A stretch of 64,000 nt of DNA, taken from assembly GCA_046350555.1 (NCBI GenBank), contig JAXMAF010000014.1, forward strand, positions 1-64,000, written 5' to 3'. Within the stretch, counting starts at the first letter, position 1, and each line of letters begins with the position of its first letter. The notes under the pieces are model-generated. The model was not told where the DNA came from. It did no database searches and was given only the letters and a program-made list of their open reading frames with translations. The position numbers were made by a program, and so were the translations under genes. The DNA comes from JAXMAF01 sp046350555 (GTDB lineage Bacteria > Planctomycetota > Phycisphaerae > Phycisphaerales > SM1A02). Below, piece by piece: positions 44,615 to 53,542 of this stretch.

Positions 44615-45316
44615 TCACCTGCGCTCGCTTCCGCGCGACACCGGGGCAGGCTCGCGCAGGACGTATCCCACCTTGCGGCGAGTGTGGATGAGCGGCGGAC
44701 AGCCGGCGCGCTGAAGTGCGGCTCGGAGCGCGCACACCGCGGCGTCGACCGAGTTGGAGAAGACCGCCGAGCGGTCGTCGTAGAGGTGCTCCTCGAGCTC
44801 GATCCGCGTGACCGGCTTGTCCTTCCGCAGCGCCAGGTACTCCAGCAGCGCGAGCTCGCGCGGCGCCAGGAGGAGCGCGACGCCGTGCACGCTCGCCGCC
44901 TTGGCCGAGGTGTCGATGGTCAACGGGCCGATCTTGATGATCGGCGAGCGCTGGTCGTGGCGCCGCCGTGCGAGCGCTCCCACGCGCGCAAGCAGCTCCC
45001 TGAAGGCGAAGGGCTTGACGAGATAGTCGTCGGCGCCCGTCGTCAGGCCGAGCACCTTGTCGTCGAGGGCGTCGCGGGCGGTCAGCATGAGCACGGCCGC
45101 GCTCACTCCCTTGGCCCGCATCCGCGTCAACGCCGTCAGCCCATCCATCTCCGGCAACATCCAGTCGAGCACGATCACGTCGTAGTCCGTCGTCTGCGCG
45201 TGGATCAACCCTCGCTTGCCATCGGCCACCGCATCGACGGCGTACCCCGCTTCGCGGAGGCCCTGTGCCACCGAGTCGCGGAGCACGGCGGAGTCTTCGA
45301 TCACAAGGATGCGCAT
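44615..45316 (-). CDS. OmpR-type response regulator
   Basis: A 233-residue two-component response regulator. The receiver domain has MRILVIEDS, phosphoacceptor Asp51 in DVIVLDWMLPEMDG and LMLTARDALDDKVLGLTTGADDYLVKPF. The winged-helix DNA-binding domain follows (LAPRELALLEYLALRKDKPVTR and VDAAVCALRAAL, VRKVGYVL-like RRKVGYVLREP). I start at 45316 (MRILVIEDS), which fits the family exactly. It follows the DUF347 gene by four bases and precedes the histidine kinase directly. QseB/PmrA-like; its targets probably include its own operon. Confidence 0.94.
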   Translation of the reverse strand: MRILVIEDSAVLRDSVAQGLREAGYAVDAVADGKRGLIHAQTTDYDVIVLDWMLPEMDGLTALTRMRAKGVSAAVLMLTARDALDDKVLGLTTGADDYLVKPFAFRELLARVGALARRRHDQRSPIIKIGPLTIDTSAKAASVHGVALLLAPRELALLEYLALRKDKPVTRIELEEHLYDDRSAVFSNSVDAAVCALRAALQRAGCPPLIHTRRKVGYVLREPAPVSRGSERR

Positions 45317-45320
45317 CGCG

Positions 45321-46148
45321 TCATTGTTCGCCGGGCATCGCGGGCGCGGCCGGAGGATGCGGAGGATCGACGTCCGACGTCCCGGCACGAGGATCGGGTT
45401 GACGCCGCTTCGTGTAGCAGATCACGGCGACGAGGATCGCCGCCAGCACCAGCGACGAGCCGATGGTGCCGAATCCGAGGCCACCAAGCTCCGGTCCCTT
45501 GGTGAGAACATCGCCCATGGTCGCACCGAAGGGGCGGGTGAGCACGAAGGCCGCCCAGAAGAGCGCCACGCGCGAGAGATCGGTGAGGAAGTAGGCCAGG
45601 GCGATGAGCATGAGCACGCCACCGATGAGCGTCGCGCCACCCGCGAAGCCGAGGCCCGAGTCGTCGGCGAGATAGTCGCCCAGCGCCGTGCCAAGCGTGT
45701 TGGAGCAGAGGATGGCGGCCCAATAGAAGAGCTCGGCCCGCCGCGACCGCACGTCGCCGACCGCCAGCGATCCTTCGACAAGCCGCCAGACGGCGAGCAC
45801 CGCGATGAGCAAGCCCAGCAGGATCGCGCTGCCAACGGCATAGCCAAGCTGTAGCGTGCGGTTCATGAAGTCCGACGTCGTCGTGCCCGCGGTGCTCGTG
45901 GCGAGGATGACCGACCAGTACAGGAATGGATGGAACGTTTTCGCCCGCAACTGACAGACAAGCACGACCACGAAGAGCGAGAGCAGGATGGCGCTGCTTG
46001 CGATGTAGCCGATGTCGAGCGTCATCGACAGCAGGTCCCCCGCCGTCTCGCCCAGCGTGGTCGCGCAGATCTTCATGACCCAGAAGAGGAACGTCACCGC
46101 CGCGAGCTTGCCGGCGACCTGGGGTCTGGTGGCGCTGGTCATGTTCAT
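45321..46148 (-). CDS. DUF347 repeat membrane protein
   Basis: A 275-residue integral membrane protein with four internal DUF347-type repeats, each a helix pair containing a TTxGD/TLGxxxGD motif: KICATTLGETAGDLLSMTLD, STAGTTTSDFMNRTLQLGY, SNTLGTALGDYLADDSGLGF and RPFGATMGDVLTKGPELGGLG. Such COG4705 proteins have about eight helices and unknown function; a link with metal or stress response is often suggested by neighbours. The polar tail (PDPRAGTSDVDPPHPPAAP) is cytoplasmic. It is encoded between the PepSY gene and the response regulator, all four genes being closely spaced. Confidence 0.88.
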   Translation of the reverse strand: MNMTSATRPQVAGKLAAVTFLFWVMKICATTLGETAGDLLSMTLDIGYIASSAILLSLFVVVLVCQLRAKTFHPFLYWSVILATSTAGTTTSDFMNRTLQLGYAVGSAILLGLLIAVLAVWRLVEGSLAVGDVRSRRAELFYWAAILCSNTLGTALGDYLADDSGLGFAGGATLIGGVLMLIALAYFLTDLSRVALFWAAFVLTRPFGATMGDVLTKGPELGGLGFGTIGSSLVLAAILVAVICYTKRRQPDPRAGTSDVDPPHPPAAPAMPGEQ

Positions 46149-46156
46149 GGCGAGGT

Positions 46157-46777
46157 TCAGTCGTTGTCGTCGTCGTCCTTTTCCTTCTCGCGCTTCTTGC
46201 CTTCGCCCTTGTTGCCCTTGCCGCGATCGTCGTCACCGCGCTTGGCATTGGCCTTGTCCTTGATGTTGCCCGCTGGATCGACCTTGATCTCGCGCTTCCT
46301 TCCGTCGATCACGACATCGATCTCGTAGTACGTCTTCGTCACGATCTGCGGATCGGCGAACGTCGCCGTGGGGTAGTCCTTCTTGAGGGCGGCGAGGACC
46401 GCGGCGGGCAGCTTCGCCTCGGCCACGGCCCTCTCCAGCTCCATGAGTTCGCCGCCCGACGAGTAGACCGCGGCGCTCTTCGTGCCTCCGTCGTTGAACT
46501 CGATCTCGAAGGTCACACCGTCCTCGTCGTCCTCCTCGCGAACGACCTTGGTGATGTTCTTGGCGTCGCCGGCCAGCTTCACGGCTGCGGTGCGGACGGC
46601 CTCCGGCGCCGTCTCGAGGGTGATCGCCTGCTCGTGGTCCGCCATCTCGCCGTCGTCATTCGCCTTGAGAAGCGGCTGGCTGGCGGGCTGCGCGGCGAAC
46701 GGGGCCATCGCGAGCATCGTGCCGGCGGCGGCGAAGGTGAGGAGGGCCATGCCGAATCCGAGGGATCGCTTGTTCAT
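46157..46777 (-). CDS. PepSY-like exported protein
   Basis: A 206-residue exported protein. The signal peptide (GFGMALLTFAAAGTMLAMAPFA) is followed by one PepSY-like domain in two parts: AVRTAAVKLAGDAKNITKVVREEDDE with VTFEIEFNDGGTKSAAVYSS, and LPAAVLAALKKDYPTATFAD with TYYEIDVVIDGRKREIKV. The C-terminal 35 residues are almost entirely Lys, Asp, Arg, Glu and Gly (KRGDDDRGKGNKGEGKKR and EKEKDDDDND), unusual for the family and possibly a metal or polyanion-binding tail. A GGAG lies eight bases before the ATG. First gene of the operon with DUF347, response regulator and sensor kinase, so likely an envelope sensor or modulator for it. Confidence 0.82.
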   Translation of the reverse strand: MNKRSLGFGMALLTFAAAGTMLAMAPFAAQPASQPLLKANDDGEMADHEQAITLETAPEAVRTAAVKLAGDAKNITKVVREEDDEDGVTFEIEFNDGGTKSAAVYSSGGELMELERAVAEAKLPAAVLAALKKDYPTATFADPQIVTKTYYEIDVVIDGRKREIKVDPAGNIKDKANAKRGDDDRGKGNKGEGKKREKEKDDDDND

Positions 46778-46915
46778 CGAGCTGCTCCATGGTCCCGTTC
46801 GGACTGCTCGCCCAACGGGGTTCACGTCTCTGGCGTCGGAGATACGCGCTCCGGCATCCAAGCCAAGGTACTCAGCGTCGATCCCCGCATCATGACGGCA
46901 GCATGACGCCTCGCA

Positions 46916-47974
46916 TCAGCCCGTCCACGCGCCGAGCAACAGTCCCAGGTCGCCACCATCCGTGGTTCCATCGCCGTTGAGGTCCCCGCCGGAGGTTCCC
47001 CACGCGCCGAGCATGATGCCGAGGTCGGCGCCGTTCACCACGCCGTCGCCATTGAGATCCGGCGAGAGCGGTGAAGCAACAGGGCCGCTCCAATCGACGC
47101 CCGAGCTGCCGGTGACGGTGTATTCCTGGATTGGCGCCAATCCCAGATACACGCCGCTGATGCCGCCCCATGTGAGACCTTCGGAGAAGTCGACCTGCGC
47201 CGTGGAGATGCCGTCGAAGCCGCCCGAGGAGCGCATGCCCGCCGTGGCCCGCGCGCAGACCGCGAGCGTGAACGGCGTTCCGAAGGTGATCGGCACCGCG
47301 AACGTCGCGGTGTCCGCGATGATCTTGCTCTCGGTTGGCGGATTGCCATACGTCGCCACGCCCCAGTTGCCGTACTGGACGCTGGTGCCGATGATGTTGG
47401 AATCGCCGGGATCGAAGAGCGGGTTGATCTGGACCAACTGGTTGTCCTTGTAGATCGTGACGACGAACCCCGCGCTGCCGGTCAGGCCCGAGGCGAAGAA
47501 CGAGCCGGCGACATCGACGGTGAACTGCATGTGGCCTGGCTGGCCGGTGAGTCCGGGCGCGTCGATCACGAACGTCTCCTTCCAGCCCCCGTCCGCGGCG
47601 CCCGCCGGAAAGCTCGACATATCCGGTGCGCTGTTGCTCGCCACCGCGTTGATGTATCCCAGGCCGCACGTGCCGGTCGCGCTGTTGGAGATGTTGCCCG
47701 AGCTGTACGCGGCCGACTGCGTGACGCTGGTGTTGCCGGCGAAGGCGAGCTCCTGCACCACCGAGCCCGGCGCGGTGTAATTGAGGCTGTAGTCGCTTCC
47801 CGGCCAGAACGACGCGCCGTTGGTGGACGGCCCCGCGCACGCCTGCATGAATCCGCCGGGCGGCGTGATGGAGGATTGCGACAGCCCGGCCAGGACCGTC
47901 CCGCTGGTTGCGACGAGCGCGAGTGCGGCGACGCCCAACCGACGCGTGACAACGAACGAATGGAACGGGCGCAT
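46916..47974 (-). CDS. Secreted dockerin-domain protein
   Basis: A 352-residue exported protein with a strong ribosome binding site (GGGAGGAGAG) before the ATG at 47974. The signal peptide ends near TVLAGLSQ. The mature domain contains GFMQACAGPSTNGASFWPGSD, INPLFDPGDSNIIGTSVQYG, TFGTPFTLAVCARATAGM and VDFSEGLTWGGISGVYL, an all-beta protein of a type frequent in this genome. Two dockerin-like units end it (DLNGDGVVNGADLGIMLG, DLNGDGTTDGGDLGLLLG). R2 copy 2 and R1 copy C lie in its upstream region. Function unknown, presumably cell-surface. Confidence 0.87.
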   Translation of the reverse strand: MRPFHSFVVTRRLGVAALALVATSGTVLAGLSQSSITPPGGFMQACAGPSTNGASFWPGSDYSLNYTAPGSVVQELAFAGNTSVTQSAAYSSGNISNSATGTCGLGYINAVASNSAPDMSSFPAGAADGGWKETFVIDAPGLTGQPGHMQFTVDVAGSFFASGLTGSAGFVVTIYKDNQLVQINPLFDPGDSNIIGTSVQYGNWGVATYGNPPTESKIIADTATFAVPITFGTPFTLAVCARATAGMRSSGGFDGISTAQVDFSEGLTWGGISGVYLGLAPIQEYTVTGSSGVDWSGPVASPLSPDLNGDGVVNGADLGIMLGAWGTSGGDLNGDGTTDGGDLGLLLGAWTG

Positions 47975-48189
47975 GGTGTCTCTCCTCCCCTCACGGAGTG
48001 CGGGCGTGTGGGCGTGCGGAACCCTCTGCCGGGAAGGCGCAGAATGCGCACGATGCGCCTGGCGGTTGGCGCAAGATGTTCGCGGCGCCGCCCGCAGGCG
48101 GAGTGCCACGGCGTCGGGGCCGGAGATGAACACGGACATCAAAGACATCTTCAAAGACATCTTGGACACGAAGACATCTTGGACCCGCA

Positions 48190-48425
48190 TACCTCCGGCT
48201 CGCCCGAGCGCGGCCACCACGCCGGTGATTGTCGACACGCTCGATCGCACGGCCTCTTGGTCTTGGACCTACCGCCGTAACCCGAAGGGGCGCGTGCCAA
48301 TCGCCGAAGAGCAACATTCGCGCGCTCACGCGGCGAGGAAGTCGGAGAAATCCGCGGTACGGCAAGGCGACCAACGCATCCTTCAAGGCGTGGCCGAAGT
48401 GCCGCCATCATGCGTGGCCAACGTG
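48190..48425 (+). repeat. Dispersed repeat R2, copy 2
   Basis: A 236-bp sequence closely similar to 50843-51080 along its whole length (starting ACCTCCGGCTCGCCCGAGCG / ACCTGCGGTTCGCCCGAGCG) and to 41862-42010 in its 3' part. Differences are scattered single bases. It runs straight into R1 copy C. Confidence 0.9.
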
Positions 48426-48515
48426 CCCCCCCCACTCAACCCAGTTCCGTCGCAAGACGCCGTTGTGGGCAAGGCGTTAAACGCATGGAGGTCTACTGGA
48501 ATCCGTATGAGCGTG
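48426..48515 (+). repeat. Dispersed repeat R1, copy C
   Basis: Directly abuts R2 copy 2. The core is ACTCAAC (48434-48440) to GTTAAAC (48476-48482), followed by GCATGGAGGTCTACTGGAATCCG, shared with copy B for about 25 bases. Same orientation as copy A. Confidence 0.75.
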
Positions 48516-48546
48516 TGGTTCGGTCAGAATGTTCCGCATCGCCGAG

Positions 48547-50094
48547 CTACAGCGCCCGAAGTGTCGCCGGCGCATCGATGCGGCCGTAGCCGAACTTATT
48601 TGAGTGGCCGTTCGTTCCATAGGCCGACTTCGGGCCGATCCGCCTCGCGCCAGCGATGATCGCGGCGCGGACGGCCTCGGCATCGAGCGATGGTCGCCTC
48701 GAGAGGACGAGCGCACAGAGCCCCGCCACCAGCGGCGTTGCCGATGACGTGCCGCCGAAGTCGACCGCGAAGAGCCCTTGCGGATCCTTTCCGCCGGCGC
48801 GCCCGAGGTTGTAGCCGCGGCCGGGCGTGCTCACATCGGTGGTGAAGATCTCGCGGTCGCCTCCGTTCGAAGGCGCGACCACGCACACCTGCTTGCCGCG
48901 ATTGGAATACCAGGCGAGGGCGTCCTTCTCCGTCGACGCGCCGACGCCGACGCAATGGATGTCGGAGGCGGGGAAGCCGACGCGGTTCGACTCCTCGTTG
49001 CCGGTGGCGCACACGAACACCGCGCCGCGGCCCTTGCGTTCCTCCAGGCGACCGTCGCGAAGCGCGAACTCGATGTCGGGGGTGCGCGACCCGGACCACG
49101 AGCACGAGACGACATCGGCGACGCGCGCCGAGTAGCGGAGGGCATCGGCGACACGCGCGTCGGCGGCGAGGGCGCTGCCGTGGAAGATCTTCACCGGGAC
49201 GATGCGGCAGCGCGGCGCCAGTCCGAAGGCCCGCGGCCCGCGACCGGCCGCGACGCCGGCGCAGCAGGTGCCGTGGATGTCGTTGAACTCCGTCTCGTCG
49301 AACGGAGCGCGGAACACCTTCGGCCGCGGATTGAAATGATCGGGATCGGTGTCGGGCAGGAAGAAGTCGCGGCCGCAGCGGTCGCGCGGCTCGGATGGGT
49401 CGGGATCGCGCCGGATGTTGGCCCGAAGCTGCGGATGCTCGACATCGACGCCGTCGTCGACGATGGCGATGGCAATCGACGCCCTTCCGCGCGTCGACTT
49501 CCACGCGGCCCCGGCGCCGACCAGCCGCAGGTGCCACAACTCCTGGGAAATGGCGAACACGCCGTGACGGCGGTACTCGGAGACGAAGTTGGGCGTCGCG
49601 AACAACACCTCCTCGCTCTCGGCCAGCGAGCGTGCGGCCTCGACAAGGCCGATGCCGCCCAGCCGGCGGGCCGCGTCGTAGAGGACCCATTGGTGCGGAA
49701 CCGTCGGATGCGGGCCGCGGACGGCCAAGCCGTGTCGCGCCACGAGCGCCTTCCGCGTCGCCGCGGACACGCGGGGCGCAAACCGGACGACGATCTCGCG
49801 GTAGAGGACCCGCAACATGCCGGACTCCTCGTCCTCGAATGCGGAGAAGCGCTTCTCGCGCAGCCGCGCCTTCATCTTCGCCGGACCGCGATCGGCGGCC
49901 AACTGCCGGGCGGCCTCGGGAGTCGGGAACTCGAACGTCTGCTGGGCGGCGCGCACGGCCCGCGTCGCGAGGCGCTGCGCCCCCCGGACACCATGCAGCT
50001 CGACGATCGGTTCCTCGTGGTCGGTGGCGATCGAAACCTCGATCGGCTTGAGCCGGACGAGCTGGCCGTTGGCGGTGCGATACCCGAGTGCCAT
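48547..50094 (-). CDS. Subtilisin-like S8 peptidase
   Basis: A 515-residue serine peptidase with the full S8 triad: Asp213 (IAIVDDGVDVEH), His274 (NDIHGTCCAGVAAG) and Ser450 (GGTSSATPLVAG), and the oxyanion Asn366 in CATGNEESN. Residues 1-190 precede the catalytic domain and include a propeptide-like segment (VRFAPRVSAATRKALVARHG, then HQWVLYDAARR). No signal peptide is obvious, so the enzyme may act in the cytoplasm or be exported by another route. The AAAGGA ribosome binding site lies inside the end of the upstream partner gene, four bases away, so the two are coupled. Cys residues near the active-site His (HGTCCAG) are unusual. Confidence 0.9.
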   Translation of the reverse strand: MALGYRTANGQLVRLKPIEVSIATDHEEPIVELHGVRGAQRLATRAVRAAQQTFEFPTPEAARQLAADRGPAKMKARLREKRFSAFEDEESGMLRVLYREIVVRFAPRVSAATRKALVARHGLAVRGPHPTVPHQWVLYDAARRLGGIGLVEAARSLAESEEVLFATPNFVSEYRRHGVFAISQELWHLRLVGAGAAWKSTRGRASIAIAIVDDGVDVEHPQLRANIRRDPDPSEPRDRCGRDFFLPDTDPDHFNPRPKVFRAPFDETEFNDIHGTCCAGVAAGRGPRAFGLAPRCRIVPVKIFHGSALAADARVADALRYSARVADVVSCSWSGSRTPDIEFALRDGRLEERKGRGAVFVCATGNEESNRVGFPASDIHCVGVGASTEKDALAWYSNRGKQVCVVAPSNGGDREIFTTDVSTPGRGYNLGRAGGKDPQGLFAVDFGGTSSATPLVAGLCALVLSRRPSLDAEAVRAAIIAGARRIGPKSAYGTNGHSNKFGYGRIDAPATLRAL

Positions 50095-50098
50095 GGCT

Positions 50099-50647
50099 TC
50101 ATTCCTTTCGCGGCGGCGGCTTCCGCGCCGCGCGGGGGGTGCGGGGGGCCGCCGCCTTGGTGTAGGACGACTCCGTGTCGAGCCACGCGAGCTCGACATC
50201 GTCCCGGCGGCCGATCGCCCGCACCGCATCGGGGAGGTAGGTGTCGGCTGGCGCATCGACGCGCAGGGTGACCTGCTTCGCCGAGAAGGTCGAGCGTGCG
50301 ACCGGCGCCGTGCGCGTCGCGCGACCGAAGGCGTCGAGCTCCTCGTCCGTCACGGGTTCTCGAAACCGGACGTTCACCAATCCCGTCGGGTAGCGCGGAC
50401 CGTCGCCGGACGCCTCGACGACCGGCACGACGGCGACCGCGCCGTCGAGGCGCCGCGCAACCCGTGGGCACGGGCGCGCCGCCTCCGATGCCTTCTTGAG
50501 CGTGAGCAGCCAACCCGGCTCGCAGCCTTCGAGCGGGACCACCGCTCCGAGATCGCCAAGCGCCTCTCGCACCGACTCGTCAGCGATCGAGGCCCCGCCG
50601 CCGGGGCGGATCACGAAGCGCGTCCGACTGAGGGAATCGGTCCCCAT
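50099..50647 (-). CDS. Unknown protein paired with subtilisin, prodomain-like
   Basis: A 182-residue protein encoded four bases before the subtilisin gene. The first half has a Cys and Trp-containing segment (LEGCEPGWLLTLKKASEAA). The second half (VNVRFREPVTDEELDAFG, AKQVTLRVDAPADTYLPDAV and DDVELAWLDTESSY) resembles the segment preceding the catalytic domain in the subtilisin itself, the 'VxFxxxV..L......A...vl.y' layout of S8 propeptides. It ends in a basic Pro/Arg-rich tail (PRTPRAARKPPPRKE). I infer it could act as a separate chaperone or inhibitor of the peptidase. No family is recognised, and no signal peptide is present. Confidence 0.65.
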   Translation of the reverse strand: MGTDSLSRTRFVIRPGGGASIADESVREALGDLGAVVPLEGCEPGWLLTLKKASEAARPCPRVARRLDGAVAVVPVVEASGDGPRYPTGLVNVRFREPVTDEELDAFGRATRTAPVARSTFSAKQVTLRVDAPADTYLPDAVRAIGRRDDVELAWLDTESSYTKAAAPRTPRAARKPPPRKE

Positions 50648-51206
50648 CGTGAAGTGCCTGCGTGCGAAGGTGTCCGATGGGCGACGGCGTCGTGCCCGCA
50701 GAGTCTATCGCCGCGCGGTCGCCGCGCCGTCGCCGCCAGGCGTGCGGCGTCCCGGACGCCGTGGGCGAGGTACGCCTGGCCCGCTGCGTGAAGCAGATGA
50801 ACGTCGCACGTTGGCAGCATCGCGAGGATTGCTCATAGCGTCACACCTGCGGTTCGCCCGAGCGTGGCCACCACGCCGGTGATTGTCGACGCGCTCGATC
50901 GCACGGCCTCTTGGTCTTGGACCTACCGCCGCAACCCGAAGGGGCGCGTGCCAATCGCCGAAGGGCGGCATTCGCGTCTTCGCGCGGCCAGGAAGTCGGA
51001 GGGATCCGCAGTGCGGCAAAGCGGCCAACGCATTCTTCAAGGCGTGGCTGAAGTGCCGCCATCATGCGTGGCCAACGTGTCCGTACGCCAACGTGTCCCC
51101 GGGTCGGAATCCCGGGCCGCACTCGCGACGTGCACCACCGTCCGCGCGTTCACCGTTCTCCTTATCATCCACCGGCCCGCCCACATCGCGCCCGGGAGCG
51201 TCCACC
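50648..51206. other. Intergenic region between divergent genes, with R2 repeat
   Basis: About 560 bp between the prodomain-like gene (minus) and the large secreted protein gene (plus). R2 copy 3 takes up 50843-51080. The remainder must hold promoters for both flanking genes; I see no conserved boxes. Confidence 0.6.
50843..51080 (+). repeat. Dispersed repeat R2, copy 3
   Basis: A 238-bp copy similar along its length to 48190-48425. The matching ends are CACCTGCGG at the 5' side and GCGTGGCCAACGTG at the 3' side. It lies in the divergent promoter region, about 125 bp upstream of the GTG at 51207. Confidence 0.9.
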
Positions 51207-53429
51207 GTGCACAAGTTCATCGTTGTCATCGCTCTTTGCGCAGCGCAGGTCTCGCGGGCGATCGCCGAAGACGCGCCCCCCTCCGCTCCTCTGCCGGCCG
51301 GTGAAGCCCTGCGCATCTTCGAGACCACCGCGCCCACATTCACGGACGGCGACTATCGCGGATATGGCGGACGAGGCGCGGCATGGAAGCGTGTGCTCGA
51401 CGATCCGGCACAGCGAACGCAGGCGCTGGCCGAGCTTGCCGGTCGATTCCGCACGATTGCAGCGAAGCCCGCGCCCCAGCCCACCGGTCAGGAGCCGGAC
51501 CAACAGCATGGACAGCGTGGAAGTGGCGAGGTGTCGCCTTCGGACGACCTCACGCGGCTGGCGCGCGGGCTCGCGGGCATCCTCGAGCGCGAGGTCAACA
51601 CCCGCCCGATCGCTTCGCTGCGCGACGATCCCGACCTCGGCCCGTTGCTGGCGGAACTCGGCCGGTTCGCCGCCCGTCGCGCGACGGCGATCATCGAGCA
51701 GTGCGAGGCCGCCGTCGTGGCCGCGCGGGCCGACACGCCACGGCTCATCACCGACTGGTTCCGCGGCGAGGGAACCGCGCTCAGCTACGACGAGCTCAAG
51801 ACGATCGAGCGCGAGCGCGGCCTCGATGCCGTCACGGAGGCGCTTTCTCATGCAGGATCGCAGTTCACTGCGGCCCAGATCACGTTCGCCGAACGCAATG
51901 CCGACCGGGCAGGCGTGCAGTCGATCCTCTACAGCCGCAATGGCGCGCAGAACGTGGCGTCGGAGCTCTCCGACCTCTCGCTGGTCCTGGGCCTGTTGGA
52001 CGATCCGTCACTGCCGCGACTGGCGCGCAGGGCATGCGAGATCGTGGAGCTCTCCTCCTGGCTGGCGACCGGGTTGGGAAAGACATCGACGCCTGCTGCG
52101 GCCGAGGCCGTTGCAGTCATGATCCCGCCGCTGCGGGCGCGCGGCGAACTGGCATCGGGGCTGGATGTGCTGCTCTGGAGCGCCGCCACGATGGGCGCCA
52201 CCCATCCGGAGCTGCTGCGCAACATCGACGCCCTGGTCGCCCTGGAGGACCCCGGCAACGATTCCCTCGGATTCAACCCGACGATCAGCGTGATCACCTC
52301 GGCGTGCGTTGCGTTCGTTCGCCACGTGGTCCTGCGGTATCGCGATGATCCTGAACATCGGATGGATGGGCTGGAGCGCATTCGCTCCGTGCTCCTCTTC
52401 TCGCGCTCCGAAGGATCGCAGGAGCGGGCCGATCGGACGCGACGGGCGGGGATGGCGCAGGGACTCACCTGGCTCGCCGAGCCGGAGCTTGTTCGACAGA
52501 TGCTGCCGGCGACCGTGCAGGCGTTCTCGCAGGAAACCGACAAGTACGCCCTTCAGTGCCTCTCGAACGCCCTGGAACGCTTCCCGCGGGCGGTGGAACA
52601 GAACGAGGGCGGCACCACGATGTCGCCGCTCCTCCGCGATGCGTTGGCGCAACACGCCACGGTGCCGGAGCGCGTCAACTGGGTGTTTCGAGTGATGGCG
52701 GCCTACGGGGAATACGCCGATGATCCGGCGCTTCTCGCGGCTGTCCGCGATCGCCTCCGTCAGCGACCGACTGCGGTCCTCGTGCTGGCCCATATGCGCG
52801 GCACCGCCGCTCGCGCCGAGATCGAAGACCTGCTGGCCGAGGAGCCGTTCGCGGCGGCCTTGGACCCCGAGCTCGCCACGGCATGCGAGAACAACCGCAC
52901 GTATCTGATCGGTCAGGCGAAGCGCATCGCGGCGCTCGAGGCCGATCAGGGCATGGAGAAGGAACAGCGCGATGCGCAGATCGCTTCCATTCGCCGCGAG
53001 ATGGATCGCTGGGGCCGTCGCGGGCTCCTCGGCTGCGACTTCCGGGCTGCGCAGGTCGCCGCATTGGAGCTCGTCGAGCTCCTCGAGAAGATGGCATCGT
53101 CCGATGCGGCCGTCGCCAGCGCGGCCATCGGCACGCTGGCCGGGCGCCACCGCGAGCAGCAATCCGATCTCGAAGCCGACGACAGCTCGTCCTTCTTCCC
53201 GACGCTCGCCCGCCTGTTCGATGAAGCACGCGAGCGCTATGTCGACGAGACCGACCGCGTGCGCGTCCGGAGTGCGATCATCCGGGCGCTGGCGAGCATC
53301 GGCTCGTTTGACGGCGAGGCGATGGTCGAGCGGATGAGGGTGGACACGCCCGCGGACTCGCCGCTCCGGGCGGCGCTGGACGATCCGGCGATTCGACGCA
53401 CTGGGCCGCGGATGCAGTTGTGGAATTGA
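51207..53429 (+). CDS. Large secreted helical-repeat protein
   Basis: A 740-residue exported protein from GTG 51207 with GGGAG eight bases upstream. A signal peptide (IVVIALCAAQVSRAIA) is followed by an acidic, almost wholly helical protein. Stretches such as LSLVLGLLDDPSLPRLARRACEIVE, LARGLAGILEREVNTR and VRSAIIRALASIGSFDGEAMVERM look like HEAT-like repeats, with long connecting helices, but the repeats are too diverged to number by eye. No enzyme motif is visible. A periplasmic or surface scaffold role is a guess. It has no operon partner. Upstream lies R2 copy 3. Confidence 0.75.
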   Translation: MHKFIVVIALCAAQVSRAIAEDAPPSAPLPAGEALRIFETTAPTFTDGDYRGYGGRGAAWKRVLDDPAQRTQALAELAGRFRTIAAKPAPQPTGQEPDQQHGQRGSGEVSPSDDLTRLARGLAGILEREVNTRPIASLRDDPDLGPLLAELGRFAARRATAIIEQCEAAVVAARADTPRLITDWFRGEGTALSYDELKTIERERGLDAVTEALSHAGSQFTAAQITFAERNADRAGVQSILYSRNGAQNVASELSDLSLVLGLLDDPSLPRLARRACEIVELSSWLATGLGKTSTPAAAEAVAVMIPPLRARGELASGLDVLLWSAATMGATHPELLRNIDALVALEDPGNDSLGFNPTISVITSACVAFVRHVVLRYRDDPEHRMDGLERIRSVLLFSRSEGSQERADRTRRAGMAQGLTWLAEPELVRQMLPATVQAFSQETDKYALQCLSNALERFPRAVEQNEGGTTMSPLLRDALAQHATVPERVNWVFRVMAAYGEYADDPALLAAVRDRLRQRPTAVLVLAHMRGTAARAEIEDLLAEEPFAAALDPELATACENNRTYLIGQAKRIAALEADQGMEKEQRDAQIASIRREMDRWGRRGLLGCDFRAAQVAALELVELLEKMASSDAAVASAAIGTLAGRHREQQSDLEADDSSSFFPTLARLFDEARERYVDETDRVRVRSAIIRALASIGSFDGEAMVERMRVDTPADSPLRAALDDPAIRRTGPRMQLWN

Positions 53430-53517
53430 GGCCAGCCGGTCCGATGGCGAAGACGGGCGATGAAGTTCGGGACACGGCACCTTGGACACGCACGGCGTGA
53501 TCCCGCGTGCCGTCATC

Positions 53518-53537
53518 GTGTCGAGTCAACTCGACAC
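53518..53537. promoter_or_regulatory. Palindrome 1, operator-like
   Basis: GTGTCGAGT-CA-ACTCGACAC: 9-base perfect arms around CA. The inner GTCGAGTCAACTCGAC core is identical in the second palindrome seven bases downstream. Confidence 0.6.
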
Positions 53538-53542
53538 TATCC

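Larger units (their letters stand above)
47975..48546. other. Intergenic region with R2 and R1 repeats
   Basis: About 570 bp between the dockerin protein gene and the subtilisin gene's 3' end. It holds R2 copy 2 (48190-48425) joined directly to R1 copy C (48426-48515). Between 48125 and 48185 is a short degenerate tandem repeat (AGACATCTT units). No gene is supported. Confidence 0.7.

Noticed and set aside
41862..51080. R2 repeats as a small protein family (for example the frame with RNPKGRVPIAEGRH)
   Set aside because: At least three frames remain open across the copies and none has a shared start and stop, so coding is not shown.
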